A stretch of 64,000 nucleotides of DNA from Paralithodes platypus (GCA_032716605.1 CM064518.1:41254288-41318287), one strand, 5' to 3'; shown: positions 40,901 to 55,700, counted from the stretch's first letter. The notes: generated by a model from the letters alone, not told the origin. Numbers and translations: made by a program.

Positions 40901-43900
40901 CTTCCTATGTTTCTGCCCGGAATCAAGCCAAATCTGTTCTTCGACTTGCCAAACACTCTTTCATCAATAATAAATGCACTGAACTATCCAACTCTAGCTC
41001 TTCACAAGCTTTCTGGCATCTAGCCAAAAACCTCTCCAACAATTTCTCTTCCTCGTCTTTCCCTCCCCTTTCCCACTCTGATGGCACAACCATCACTTCT
41101 TCCTCTGACAAAGCTAAACTCTTCGCTCAAACTTTTGCTAGAAACTCCACCTTGGATGATTCCGGTGCTATTCCTCCCTCTCCGCCCTCCTCTCTCTTAC
41201 TTATGCCTAATATCCTAATCTCTTCTAAAGATGTACTTTCTACCCTCTCTGGGCTTAACACTAATAAGGCGTACGGTCCGGACGGTGTTCCTCCTGTTGT
41301 TCTCAAAAACTGTGCTTCCGTGCTGACTCCCTGCCTAGGCAAACTCTTTCGTCTCTGTCTATCCTCTAACGTCTTCCCTTCATGCTGGAAGTTTGCTCAC
41401 ATTCAACCTGTCCCAAAGAAGGGTGACCGCTCTCAACCCTCCAACTATCGTCCAATTGCTCTTATCTCTTGTCTTTCTAAAGTTTTTGAAACTATTCTTG
41501 CTTCCAAATTTCTTAAGCATTTCTCTTCTCATAATCTGCTCTCAGATCGCCAGTATGGCTTCCTTAAGGGTCGCTCTACTGGTGATCTTCTTTCATATCT
41601 TACTAACTCTTGGTCATCCTCCTTTCGGGACTTCGGTGAGACTTTTTCTATTGCACTAGACATATCGAAAGCCTTCGATAGAGTCTGGCATAAATCTTTA
41701 ATTTCTAAACTACCCTCCTTCGGTTTCTATCCCTCCATCTGTGCCTTTGTCTCTAATTTCCTTTCCGGCCGTTCCATAGCCGCGGTTGTGGACGGCCATT
41801 GTTCACTTCCTCACTCTATAAACTCCGGTGTTCCTCAGGGCTCTGTCCTATCTCCTATTCTCTTTCTAATTTTTATAAATGATCTCCTTAACTGTACCTT
41901 AATTCCCATCCATTCATACGCAGACGACTCAACCTTGCACTACTCCATTAGTTTTTCAGAACGCCCCAGCCAGCAATCCCTCAACGACAAACGTAATGAA
42001 GCCATAGAACTCTTAAATTCTGATCTAAATACTATTTCCAATTGGGGCAGAGAAAACCTTGTTAACTTTAATGCTTCCAAAACCCAATTTCTCCATCTAT
42101 CTACCCGTCAGGATCTCCCAGCGGACTATCCCTTATTCTTCAACAATACAAAAATCAACCCTTCATCTTCTCTCAATATTCTTGGTGTCTCTTTTTCTTC
42201 TGCTCTCATTTGGAAGGACCATATTACCAGTCTTGCTAAGGCAGCCTCCCAGAAGCTGGGTGTGCTCAACCGCCTTAGGGGGTTCTTTTCCCCTGCACAG
42301 CTTCTTGCTCTGTACAGGGGCATAGTGCGCCCTTGTATTGAGTATTGTTCACATGTGTGGGGAGGTTCCTCTCACACTGCTCTCCTAGACAAAGTTGAAA
42401 GGAAGGCCTTTCGTATCATTAACTCCCGTCCACTCACCAACTCTCTGCAATCTCTCTCTCTCCGCCGCAATGTTGCATCTCTCTCGCTATTCTATCGCTA
42501 CTATAATAATCAGTGTTCCTCAGAGCTATCCCAGTGCATACCACCTCCTTTACGTAGGGCACGTGGTACCCGTCTTGCAACTCAATCCCACCCCTACTCT
42601 GTGCAACTCTCCAACCCAAGAGTGAAACGTTACTCTCAAACTTTCTTCTACTCAACAGCTGAGCTCTGGAACTCTCTCCCAGAATCAGTCTTTCCCTCTT
42701 CCTATGACTTAAATTGCTTCAAACTCCGTGTGTCCAGGCATTTTGGCTCGAACGTCCCTTGATTTTGGCCCTGTCACTCTTTCAACTATGGGGGAGGCAC
42801 TCGCTATAGGCAGTTATGCCTTTTGCCTCCCTCAATCACATAGAAAAAAAAAAAAAAAAAAAAAAAACTATCATGTTTCAAAGTTATTATCCTAATGTAG
42901 TAAAAGTTCAGAGGCATATGCTGAAACAGCACGTAGCTCATCTCTGCTTCATTGCCCTTTGGAGCCTGCGGTTATCAACCCAATACAAGGGCGACTGCAT
43001 TTTTGTGGGTTACCACATTTTACTTCCCTAGAAGGGACATCACAACTGTCCACTATCACTAGGTACCTAATTTGCTGCTAAGGTGACCAGAAGTATTGGT
43101 TGTTAGGAGACTGCCCATCTGTCTCGTTCAGCCCGGGAAACGAACCCGGGAGTGAGCCAAGTGTGCTAACCAATGTACCACAGGTCACCACAAATGTAGG
43201 CTACTTCAAAATAGGATGAAATATGTAAGTTGCAGCATAATTTACCTCGCAGCGACACTCCCCGGTGGTCTTGTTACAGTCACCATCATAACCCTTGTCA
43301 ACGTCACAGCTGCAGGGGCCGCACACCGGGTACCCCCACCAGTTGGTCGGGCACGGCTGATCCAATACCACTTCACAGTATTCTCCTGCAATTTAAAATA
43401 AAAATGTAAAACTTTCAAAACAATCAAACCAAAACCAGAAACATAGATTATGAGTACTCAATGTTAATGAATGAAGGGGTGATAAATATATGATACGGTA
43501 GCTCTAATAATGGTTTTAACCCGTTTTGTACCAGCGACGTACAATGGCCGACAGTAAGAAAGTAACTCGCCAGTACCAGCGCCGTACGATGTCCGTCAGT
43601 AGTATTCGGTCCTTGTACCGAGCGGTACCAGGCACCATGACTTGTAAACACTACTTTGAGACCTTGGCAACACTTCTCAGAGTGTATCTAAGGTCCCACT
43701 GGCAGGATGGCTCAGTACTCGTTCAGCTTTCGGGGTGAGAGGTTGCGCTCACTTGTCTTTGAAGCCATTTTGGCCACAATGCTTGGTACTGGAGGTTACA
43801 TTCATAGTTTGTTGTTGTTGCTGTTCCCCAGGCAGCCTGGCCGAACAGCCCCAAGGCCCCGAGCAAGGCCAAGGCCATAACCGAGTGCCCTCACAGAACC

Positions 43901-46900
43901 CTCCCTGCCTACCCCAATAAAGCCTGGATGACCGAAGCCACTCCATGGCGGGGAGCTGGGGAGGGTGCGGAAACACCCGGGAAACCAAAGCCCCACCCAG
44001 GGCCCTATGCCCCTCAGCAATTATGAAGAGAATACCCTCTGGTACAGTAAGGGGTAATATGTACAGTATAAAATAAGCCAAGCATATAAACAATTTACAT
44101 GAAACACTACACAAAAGTCAGTCAAAAACCCATACATACAAGCAGAACAATCACCAAATCACTCAGAAAAACAAGAAAAAATCATAACCAATGCACCAAC
44201 TCCTTTCAATACAGCTGAAATAGCAATAACAATCAAATCACTTAACTCTCACTCCACAAGAACAGACAAAATATCAAACATTCACTTAAAACACCTAGGC
44301 CCTAATACTCTAGAAGCCATAACAGACATCTTCAATCACTCCTGGCTCCACAACAACATACCGAACATTTAGAAACAAGCCACCATCATCCCCATTCTCA
44401 AACCAGGTAAACCTCCCAGCTAGCCATCCTTCTCTTATCTCCTCCCATCTTTCTTCTACCGAACATTTCCAAAGTGCTTGAAAGACTCATTCTCCTAAGA
44501 ATCAACCCAGACATCCACCTCTTAACTTCCTTACGCGGCTTTCGGCCTAAACACTCCACCATAATATTACACACCATATTAAGTCAACATACAGTATATT
44601 AGATGGCTTCAACCAAGCCCATCCACCCTCCCGCACAGCAATGGCAGCCATAGATATCTGCAAGGCCTTTGACAATGTATTCTGACACACACTCATACAA
44701 AAAATGCTAAACACCACACAAGAAATGGCTCACAAACTTCATCTCTGGCAGACATGGACACGTCACCTACAACAACCATACATCCAAAACACGTACACTA
44801 CCTAACGGCGTCGCTCAGGGAGCAGTCCTATCACCAACACTTTTTAACCATATCCTCCACAATCTTTCACACCCTAACCTGGCACATGAATCACACATCC
44901 TCTCATATGCAGACCACTTCACCATCACATCACAACACTCCAAAATCGAACAAGCAACAAGCCACTTACAACAATATCTCCTGCAACAATATCTCCTGGA
45001 ACAATGGCTCCTACAAAACCACATGACAGTCTAACCCCAAAAATCCTTAATCACTTTTCTTACCCAGACAAGACACAAATCACGCTTTCACCCACATGTC
45101 ACACTCCTCAACGAACCAGTCCTTCAACTGAACCCCTAAATTTCTTGGTGTAGCTTATGACACACATGTGACATTCACTATACACATAGAAAACAGAAAC
45201 ACCAGAGCCTTACAAAAGCTAAACTCCCTCAGAACCCTCACAGCAAGGACTGTGACCAACAAAAGAAACAGAGTCCATACTTTACAAACAGTACATCTGC
45301 ACAACCATGCACTATGCATCCAAAGCCTGCACCTCAACCACAAACCAAAGAAACTACAAACCACTCAGCTTAAAGCCCTCAAAATCATAACAGGGTGCAC
45401 ACAAACCATAAACACAAATCACACACATGCAGAAATACAGATCCTCCCTCTGAAGACCCATTTAGACATGATAGGAGCACAGTCCTATTCTTCACTCTTC
45501 AGCCCACGACCCACTTCACCCATGCCACTCCCTAACACATCACCCACACCCACCTCAAGATATAAAACAACCACCTGTCCAATATTACAACCACATATAC
45601 TGTACATCAAAATCCCACCCACACCTCCAAACACCAATACACACAAGCATTTACACACATACCTAACCCAGACCATCAAGAGGTCACACAACACAATCCT
45701 AAACTCTCCACTTCCCAAAATTAATCTATCAGAAAACATGCATCCCAGAGAAACCCGAGTCACACTTGCACACCTAAGGTCAGGTCATCACTCATCATTA
45801 CAAGATTACAAGCACAGAATAGATCCAACTCAAGATCACATCCCACTGACAACACTATCTATCTATCTATCTATATGATCAGGCCCAATCCCCACTTTTC
45901 CTATTTTTGTTTACTTTTATTTTCCATTTTACTCTATTTTATTATTTTTGTTTGTATTTTCTTGGGGGTGGCCGACTCAAGACAGAGCAAGAACAGGGAA
46001 AACACAAAAAACAAGACAAAACAACGAACAAACACAGACAAAACACAAAATTCATACACATCCAGGTCACCCAGGAGAATACCCAGAGACCTGGGTCACC
46101 AAGGTCGCTCCAGCACTCCTCTGGCCTCCAGGGGAGTACTGACAACACAGAACACTTAATACTCCACTGCTGAACACTTGCCCCGCACAGACATAACTTC
46201 AACATCACCTCCCTCGGAGATCTCTGGACCAAGCCGAGAGAGGTGGCAGACTACTTGGATGCCGTGGGATTCCCATAAAGGACATCTTGGGGCTACAACA
46301 GCAGCAGTCTATGAAAAGGAAATTATGGTACTAAAAATTGCAATTAGTGGACTACTGTATATAATATATATGAAAGAGAAAAGAAAAATAAGCTCTCCTT
46401 GAATTAACTTTACATATACAGTATTGATGATGGGAGTAGAATTAAAATGGTGAAGAAAGATATGAGATCATCATAGCCACTTTGCTATACACCAAATATT
46501 AGGTAACACTGTTGACAAACCTGAGACAGGACTGTTCTTCCAGGCAGCCTAGGGAACGACTACTACATACCTGAGAATTCGTAGGTAGGACACTCGCAGC
46601 GATAACCCTTGAGAGAGTGGATATCATGGACACAGGTGGCATTGTTGCTACAGGGGTTGAGGTGGCACACGTCTGAACACTTGGATCCTCGGTATCCCCT
46701 GTTGCACCGACACTCATAACTGGTGAAAAGTCAAATAATTAAATTTTGTTTGATGAAAAGTTGGTAAATTTGGTCATACTGTACTGTACTTATTATGCAT
46801 CAGTATCTCACTTATGAAGTTTATTATTCCATTGATTATATTTTCACCGGAATTTGTATGTTATTCAATATCATCTTCTGTTAAATTACCACAAAGGATA

Positions 46901-49900
46901 GATACCGTAAAACCGGGTCGCTTCGGACATCGCCGATAATAAGTAATTAGCCATTGTCATTATATAAAGGAAACGCTTTTTATTGTTTTTTTTGTGGGGT
47001 CCGTTTAGAGAAATGGCAAAGGAAGAGCATGTAAAAGCCCTAGGGAACTGACATGAGTATATGTACACAAAAAAAATATTATATAATTTATGACGAAAAT
47101 TTGTACATTTTTCGCTACCCTGCTAAACTTCTATCACCCTGAAGAAATTTGTTTGTATGAATGATGTTGTGACTGATATAATTTTTTAATAAAATTACCA
47201 GAGACAACATCCACCAAAGGAAATTTGTTACACTTGTATAACGCTCTAGCTAGAACACTATCATTTAACCTATTGTGTTTTCCACAACAAAAAATGGTAA
47301 CTTCGGACATGGAACAAACAAATCGTTTGTTATTATTTGCCCCATGAAAATAATTCATAATACTTGTCCATCATTAACCCGCTGAGTACCAGCTAAATAT
47401 TAATAAATGTACTGTACCACCCAGGACCGGCTGATTCTGAAAATTTTGTTTATTCCAGAAACAATAGCGAATGGGTTAGGAATGAAGGAAAAACAAAAAC
47501 AAAATTGATCAAAAAGTGCAAAAAATGGGCCTACAGAGCCCCGAAAACAGATTTTACAAGAGTAAAAAATTGAAGGCAATTTCCCCCAAAAAACATGTTT
47601 TTGCGCGCTCACGCGCACGCGGTTGGACTTTGAGAGTTTTCAACCGTCGGCATGGGTGCGTGGGATACTTACACAGTTCCCATACAAATCTGAGCCCTCG
47701 GGGTGCCATAGGACCGGAGTAATTAGGACCGGACCGGCCAGGACGCAAACCATGCGTCGCTGGGGTTTAGCGTTACATACATTGTGGACGCAAACCCTGC
47801 GTCGCTGGGGCTCAGTGGGTTAAAATGGTGGTTAAAGATCAAATAATCATTCTCTGAGTCCAAAAACCCATAAAAATACGATAATATGCTAATCGATTTA
47901 TGTATTAAAATGTAAAACTTGCAAACTAAACAAACCAAAATTGGGACAAGGACAATATAAAGTCAAATTAAATTATCAAAATCGCTATGTGGAAACAACG
48001 CTTACTAAAATGAAAATTATTGAATAAAAGAACACAATCCACCACATAGGGTGTACATCACTACATGAGCAAGTTAATCTGTTTCCCAAGCAAACCAATC
48101 GCACATATAACAACGCACTATCGTCACGTTAAAGGAAGTTGTCAAGTTTGGGAAGTCCGGGACGTTCTGGCAAATTTTACTAAACTCTGCATGAATAAAG
48201 AAACTACATGTTAAATGTCAAAATATTATTTAAAATCAAATTTGCAACATAACAAGACATTAACAATAGTAAAAAATACAAATATTGATAAGATATCTAT
48301 ACTATTACAAAATAATATATAAAATATAAAATACAGTACAGCACTCACTAACGATAGTGCTATCGGGTAGGTACCTGTAAGCATAGCATGCCTCAAGTGA
48401 CCCCTATCAATAACTACCCTACAAATAACCTACATTTATAGCACAAATAAACTAAGGAAATCGCAAAAGTAAGCAATTGATACTATCGACAATGAATACA
48501 TATAATATAAAGAGAAATAATTGCAAAATATGAAGTAACAACAGATTTAAACAAAGAGTACTCTTTTAACAAGAACAATAAATTTAAAAATCATCAATAT
48601 TAATAATAATAATAATAATAGAAAAAGAAAAAGATAAACAATAAATACAGACAAAAAGTAAGCAGAGGTTATACAAGAAACTTCAAGTTAAAAATGCTTG
48701 ATTAAAATTATTGATGTCAAATTTTAGAATACAGTCACAATAATTGACCCTAAAAAGATTAAATTTATGGAACAATTTACTTGCCTCAAAACCTCTGTCC
48801 ACTAAGAGTCTGTATAGTAACCTAGCTCTAGCCCAAAAGTCATCTACTTTAGTGCAGATTTTACAAAATCTTATTAATTGGGAATAAAAATAATTATAAG
48901 TGATTTTACTATCGATATTACTACTAGGGAAAGGAAAGTTTATTACGTTAAAATTAAAATCATCAACTTTGTGATATACTTTAAGTATGCACTGTTCATT
49001 AACAATCTCTATATTTATATCTTTATTTTATATCTTTATTTTATCTTATATTTAGGATAATTCTAGATGTATAATATATATAAATTAGGAGAGGCATATA
49101 TCTTCTCCAAAAACATTATTATCTGCCGTAAGAAACACCAACACATACATTATACTTATAAAAATGCTCAAATTCATAAAAATGTATATGCAGTGATAGA
49201 GTTTACATACCTATATATTTTCACTAGGCCTAGTTAATTTTCGAGTTATTGATTTGACAGCATTTGTTATTTTTCCTGCTCAATATTTTCTAAGAGTGAG
49301 TTCAATGCCTAATAAGAACAGATCCAAATACTTTTAGGCCTGTATAATTAGTATAGGAGGGGGTTATATATTATATAACCCCCACCTATACTAATTATAC
49401 AGGCCTAAAAGTATTGACTGTGCATTTTCCAGTAAGACATCGGACAGGAATAAGCAGCAATAATAAAATATTCATATAAATAGTAGGAGCCGAAAAATTA
49501 ATGAAATAAAACCACGAACGTACGTCCGAAGTTACCCTCCGCTTGTCCGAAGCTAGCCCAGCTTTCTTGGCAATCATTTCCCATAAGAAATCACTGTATG
49601 TCCGAAGTTATCCATACATGTCCGAAGTTAGCCACTTTTCAAGATGACTTCGCACACCATTTAGGATAAGGATAGCTCTCTTATTGTGTTCTTTTATTTA
49701 ATAATTTTCATTTTAGTAAACGTTGTTTCCACATAGCGATTTTGATAATTTAATTTGACTTTATATTGTCCTTGTCCCAATTTTGGTTTGTTTAGTTTGC
49801 AAGTTTTACATTTTAATTATGGGGGATAATTTTAGAAGGCTTCCTGGATTACCGTGCACTATCACCACACATCACTTGACCTAGTTATATCTCTATAATG

Positions 49901-51565
49901 TGTTTACAGTCAGGAGATATTGTTAAAAAAACTCGAAAAATGTCCGAAGTTACACGGTTTTACGGTAATACTTTCCGATACATTGGATAAATTAATACTA
50001 TTATTAAGCATCTGCAGAAAGCTTCTTGGCTACTCTGTTTCTGCGAAGGGGTCTCAAATGAAAGTTTAAATTGTCATCTTTTGATGGTCATCATTTATCT
50101 GGCAACATTTCTGGGGCATTGGCATTGGAAATACACTGCAGATGAATAAATTAAAATGTAAAACTTGCAAACTTAAACAAACCAAAATTGGGACAAGGAC
50201 AATATAAAGTCAAATTAAATTATCAAAATCGCTATGTGGAAACAACGCTTACTAAAATGAAAATTATTAAATAAAAGAACAGTATCTGATAACATTATTA
50301 AAATGTTAACCTCATAAGCTACCAAACCAGTGTTCAAGGTAAAAGCTGAGGAAGAAAACACTTGTGTGATGCCAGCTTAAGATCCCTGGGCAACACAAGG
50401 AGAGCTTACCCATGCCAGGTGTCAATACACTGTGAGGTGGCAGGACAGGGGCGGGATGTGCAGGGGTCCGAGGCAACACATCCTTCACGTACACCTTCCT
50501 CCAGGGTCGGACGCAGCCATGGATTCATGTTCCCACCTACTGCTACATCCTGCACATAGAAAAATGTATAAGAATATTAGGATATGATTAGGGTTTAAAG
50601 AGGTTTCAAATAAGGGATATGGTACTGAAAGACCTAGAATTTAAAGCAGTATATTATAAGCTGAGGGAAAACAGTAAATAAAATGGTATATAATCATATA
50701 AAGCTTCTTGCCTCACCTTTATGCATCCCTTGAAGCCAACTACTTTGGCAGAATCGGAGGACTGAACTCCCCCGACAGATATTTTGCCGACATAGTGGTT
50801 CTTGACCCGCGACTGAGTGGACACGGACACCTCATGGTCGTCATAGTCCAGGTTGATCCATACCTCGTTGTCCATCCACTTGACTTCCAAGTGATGCCAC
50901 AGTCCATCGTCCACCCGCTTCCGCCACAGTTGCTTGGTCAAGTTCTCGTAGCGATATTGGACATGGCCCTCTATCAGCTGTATCAAAGGGGCATAGGTTA
51001 TTTCATCTTATTACAGTCATCCAGGTTATTCATCTCGGTATAATGGCTTTTAATTTTGGTGAATACTTCACAATTATATTAATAATTTCAGTAAGACAAC
51101 ATCTGTAACAATATTTTCTGGGAGTCAAGTCGTTGAATAAAGCAATCTGCTAGCTACTAATAGCTTACAGTAGATTTAAAAGTTTTACATGATAATTTTC
51201 AACATTCCAAAGGATACATACTGCTTCCTATTATACAGTGATACTTGCTTTATTACAAAGAATTAATGCAATGTAAATAAGAGTATGGACAAATAAAACA
51301 CTTTTACACATCAATACTCAATACATATAACTGCTAGGGCTAGGATTCAAACCATATATTTATCATGGACTGACCTCAATGATACTGTTGGTATTGATGC
51401 CAACCACTGTGGACATGAGAAGGCCGTACTGCTCTCGGGTCCTAAATGAGATTTGATTACTCCACGGCATCTTGATGGTCTGTAGTTGTGGACTAGCCAC
51501 CACGAACCCATCCCCGGAGAACTGCTTCACCACTTCCACAGCTGTACAAACATGCATAAGATCAC

Positions 51566-51602
<37 letters not shown>

Positions 51603-52735
51603 ATTAACTGTACTTTGACTTGTATTTTCACAGGAACACTTAAAGTTTACTGCAAGTGGAATGCATATCCAATGATGATTCTTGTAACTCAAGCTCCACA
51701 TCTAATAATCTTCTGCAAAATTTGCCAGAACGTCCCGGACTTCCCAAACTTGACTACTTCCTTTAACGTGACAATAGTGCGTTGTTATATGTGCGATTGG
51801 TTTGCTTGGGAAACAGATTAACTTGCTCATGTAGTGATGTACACCCTATGTGGTGGATTGTGTTCTTTTATTTAATAATTTTCATTTTAGTAAGCGTTGT
51901 TTCCACATAGCGATTTTGATAATTTAATTTGACTTTATATTGTCCTTGTCCCAATTTTGGTTTGTTTAGTTTGCAAGTTTTACATTTTAACTGTAATAAT
52001 AATACTGACACCTACATGAAAATACTTGAATATCATAAACTTTTACCTTCTTATATAAAAACAAAAATGCATTAGTTACACTATTATTACACTATTGAAC
52101 ATACATTCAACATACATAAGTACAGTATAGATAAATGTCCTGAACTTCCCATTTGATCAATTCCTTGAATATGACGAGAGTACGTTAATGTACACATACG
52201 TGCAACTAGGCTGGAAAACAAACTCATTTGCTCAAATAGTGATGTACTGTACATTTTATGTGGTTGTTTTGAGTTTAATTATTTCATAGCATTGGTTTGC
52301 TAAATCTTCAATCCATTATTTCCACATAAAATAGTGCTTTTGATAAGTTCTTTTGTCTATATATTGTGTGTCTTGGTTTGTTTGTTATGCAAGATTTAAA
52401 TATAAAATTTAATTTAAAATACATGGATATATATTCTTGGAAGCCACTGACCTTCCGTGCAAGACTTGCCACTCCAGCCAGTCGTACAGGCACAGATGTG
52501 GGTGCCAAAGCCCTCTCGACAGGAGCCACCGTTTTTACAGGGGTGAGCCCGGCAGAAACTGTTCTTATCTGGGCAACCAAGATAGGTCCCATTGTCTGCC
52601 ACATACCTAAAAAGAGGAATATAAATGAAAATTTATAGAAACATAATGGTAAACTATATTTTATTAATTTCACCACAACAAGAAGAGGCCTATCTTCACA
52701 TGCTGTTTCTCTTACCATAATTACTGTAGGCTACA

Positions 52736-52769
<34 letters not shown>

Positions 52770-55700
52770 AAGAGTAGTTTAACCAGACCACCGAGCTCCC
52801 TAAAAGAGCTCTCACAGGGCTGGCCCGAAGGATTAGAATAAAATGGGCGACTATTCAAGATGAAGTAGGAAAAGTCAAAAGGGTATTAAATCTTATCTAG
52901 GAGAGAGGAATCTTTGAGAAAGCGAAGAATACGGTAGGTCGAGAATGAGGGAGAATCTACAAATATATCCGTAAATGTGCCGGTACCGAAATAAAGAGAT
53001 CGGAGGCGGGAAAACTTTAGACAGTCTGTGAAGACGTGGTGAATCGTTAAGGGCTTGTCGCAAGTAGTGAGGCTACAGTATAAATATATGCTTATCTATC
53101 TATCTATCTATTGCCTGACGCCGTGATCCCCGAAGGGGTGGCCACGAACGAACCGCCCCCATGCACCTCTGTCCCCAGTCAGTCGACGCCCCTCCCCCCA
53201 ACCAGCACCACCTTCGTTCATGTACTTCCTCACTCCATCCTTCCACCTCATATTCGGTCTACCTCTCCCCCTCTGTCCCTCCACCTCGCTCTCATACACC
53301 CTCTTAGTCATTCTCTCGCTTTCCATACGTTCCATATGGCCGAACCATCTCAAGTTGTTCCTTTTCACACTTTCCAGCACATCTACCTCCACACCACACC
53401 TCCTTCTTACTTCCTCATTAGTCTGTCTATCCCTCCATGTAACTCCGCACGCACTCCTTAAGTAATTCATTTCCACTGCTCTCACTCTTGGTCTGAGTCT
53501 CTCAACCAACGTCCATGCTTCGCTTCCGTAAGTCAGTGTCGGGATTACCACACTGTCATGCAAGGACTTCTTCACTTCCATACTGACCACCCTATTTCTT
53601 GTTACTGCTCTTGTTACTGTATGCTTATACATGATGGTATTACTTTCACATACTAACTTATATCTACTTATTACTATACAGCATTATGATCCCTTTTCTA
53701 TCAATATAAGGGAAGTGAAAATCCAGATATCAGATATCAGCCCTGTATGTGTTACTGTACTATGTACAGTACAGTATATGGAGATACAAAACCAGATATA
53801 ACTTTGTAGGTAAGAATACTAGTAATTTTGTACAGATGTGATATAAACTGTACAATATTTATATAGTTTTTAGACTACAGTATGCAATATAAAAATTGTA
53901 AGTCTGAAAAAACACATTCACAAACAAATAACTCGATAGACTTACGAGTTGAGGTCAATAAACTTGTGGTCGATGTAGAGGTCAGAGATGCATCCCTGGA
54001 AGTGGTGATGTCCGACCTGGTAGGTGGTGGGTAGCGCCGGCAGTCCACCCACCTGCAGTGGGCCCGTCACGTCCAGGAAGCGGTGGCAAGACTCTGTTAA
54101 TATGGCACACCTGGGGAAATAACATACATTCAGTTAGTCAACTAATTGCTAAAGCTAGTATGGATATGATTTCGGTGACTAAGATCACTCCCCCTTCATA
54201 GTAAACTATAGCTCTGCATCACTTGTATTGAGTTCTCCTTTGGAGATACTGTAGTATAACATTGATGAGTGGCTAATTCACTTTCTAATGGTGATATCTT
54301 TAATGGAGGAAGGGAATGACTATGGTATATCTTATATGTTGCATTTCTGTATTACCTTGGGTGTAGAATCTGTGAGGTGGTGTTAGCACAGTGATAGTCC
54401 TTCATCTTGTAGCCAAACTTGACAGCCAGAGCAGTGTCACAGTCGTCCAGGCTGATGGTCGCACTCTGCAAGTAAATATCACATAAGCATAATAAATCGT
54501 AGGCAGTGTCCACCAACCTTTAACTGTCTTCGTGGTGCGATGTATAAGGTGTTGATTTTCGGATCCTGGGTTCGAGTCCACGGACTGCCACATGTGTTTG
54601 TAAATTTCATTAATCGATTTTAGGAGTATGGTTGGTTGTTGGAAGGAACATAATAAATAATAAATCAAGGCCTCAACTTAATACTAAACAAATATTATAA
54701 GCAGATTAGATCCTACTGCTATTACTAACTTACAATACAAATTTGAGTGAGAATCAACTACTAAAACAAGGATTACATCTTATTCTCTCATTATAATATT
54801 TCAGCCGGTCATAATTGTATAATTGTTGCGATATACAAAGTTTAAAACTTACCAGATTAGCATATAGGAACTGTGAACATACCCTAGTAAAATACGAGTT
54901 TAAAGAGACCGAGAAATAAGATGGCTTGGGAATACATACCCTAATGATTTAGCATACAGATAAAATAAAATGCAGAACTACACACCTCATTGAATTAGTT
55001 TAAAGAGAGCTTAGGCATACTCACCCTATTGAAGTAGTTAACAGATACGGTGTGCCAAGACCCATCGTTGACACCCCCCGGTAGAGAGGCAGCGACCCTG
55101 GTCGTGGTGGTCCCCAGGCTGAAGGAGAACTGTACTGCACCCTCCACTACCTCCAGGGACACAAAGTCGTGCTTCTCATTGTACCGACCATTGTACAGCA
55201 GCAGACCATCAGACTCACGTGTGGCAAAGCTGTAAACAACCACACCACAGAAAAGTGTTATAATATCATTTACTACTTACACTTGATAATAATTTGGAGG
55301 ACTCAGAATTGGCCATATTTTAGTTCAATCTAAATCCAATAATCATAATTTAAATAAGAAAAATTACTGCATAGCATTTGAACATGTCTAAAATATTACT
55401 AACAGTAACATACCTGACTTCTTGGTGATGAATGTATTAGTTAATTAACATTACTGAATGATAAAATAACTTAATACCTTTACTACCTTATGACTAAAAT
55501 GCAAGCACAGATGTTTCTATGATGAAAGACAAAATACTGAAATATGGAATAATGTCCATCATCCAGCTATTGTGATAAAATTTGCAATTTTTGTTTATAC
55601 CGGTAGTATAATACATTTTGTATAAATGGGTTTAGGAAGGGAAGAGGGTGTGTAGACCAGATTTTCTCCTTAAAATATGTTGTTGAGAAATATCTGGAGA

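Larger units (their letters stand above)
46903..49968. mobile_element. 3.07-kb TIR element with iterated CTTCGGACAT motifs
   Basis: Left end TACCGTAAAACCGGGTCGCT followed by TCGGACAT; right end (inverted) TACCGTAAAACCGTGTAACT followed by TCGGACAT: 28-bp inverted repeats with about three mismatches and TA at both flanks. CTTCGGACA or its complement recurs at about 47300, 49525, 49546, 49599 and 49618. No transposase-like ORF, so non-autonomous. Contains the nested elements at 47374-47823 and 47905-49816. Lies in stan intron 12. Confidence 0.72.

Noticed and set aside
50151..51990. A complete 1.8-kb transposon bounded by family T repeats
   Set aside because: The interval contains stan exons 10-12, which are ancestral; the repeats are therefore two separate insertions that happen to be inverted.
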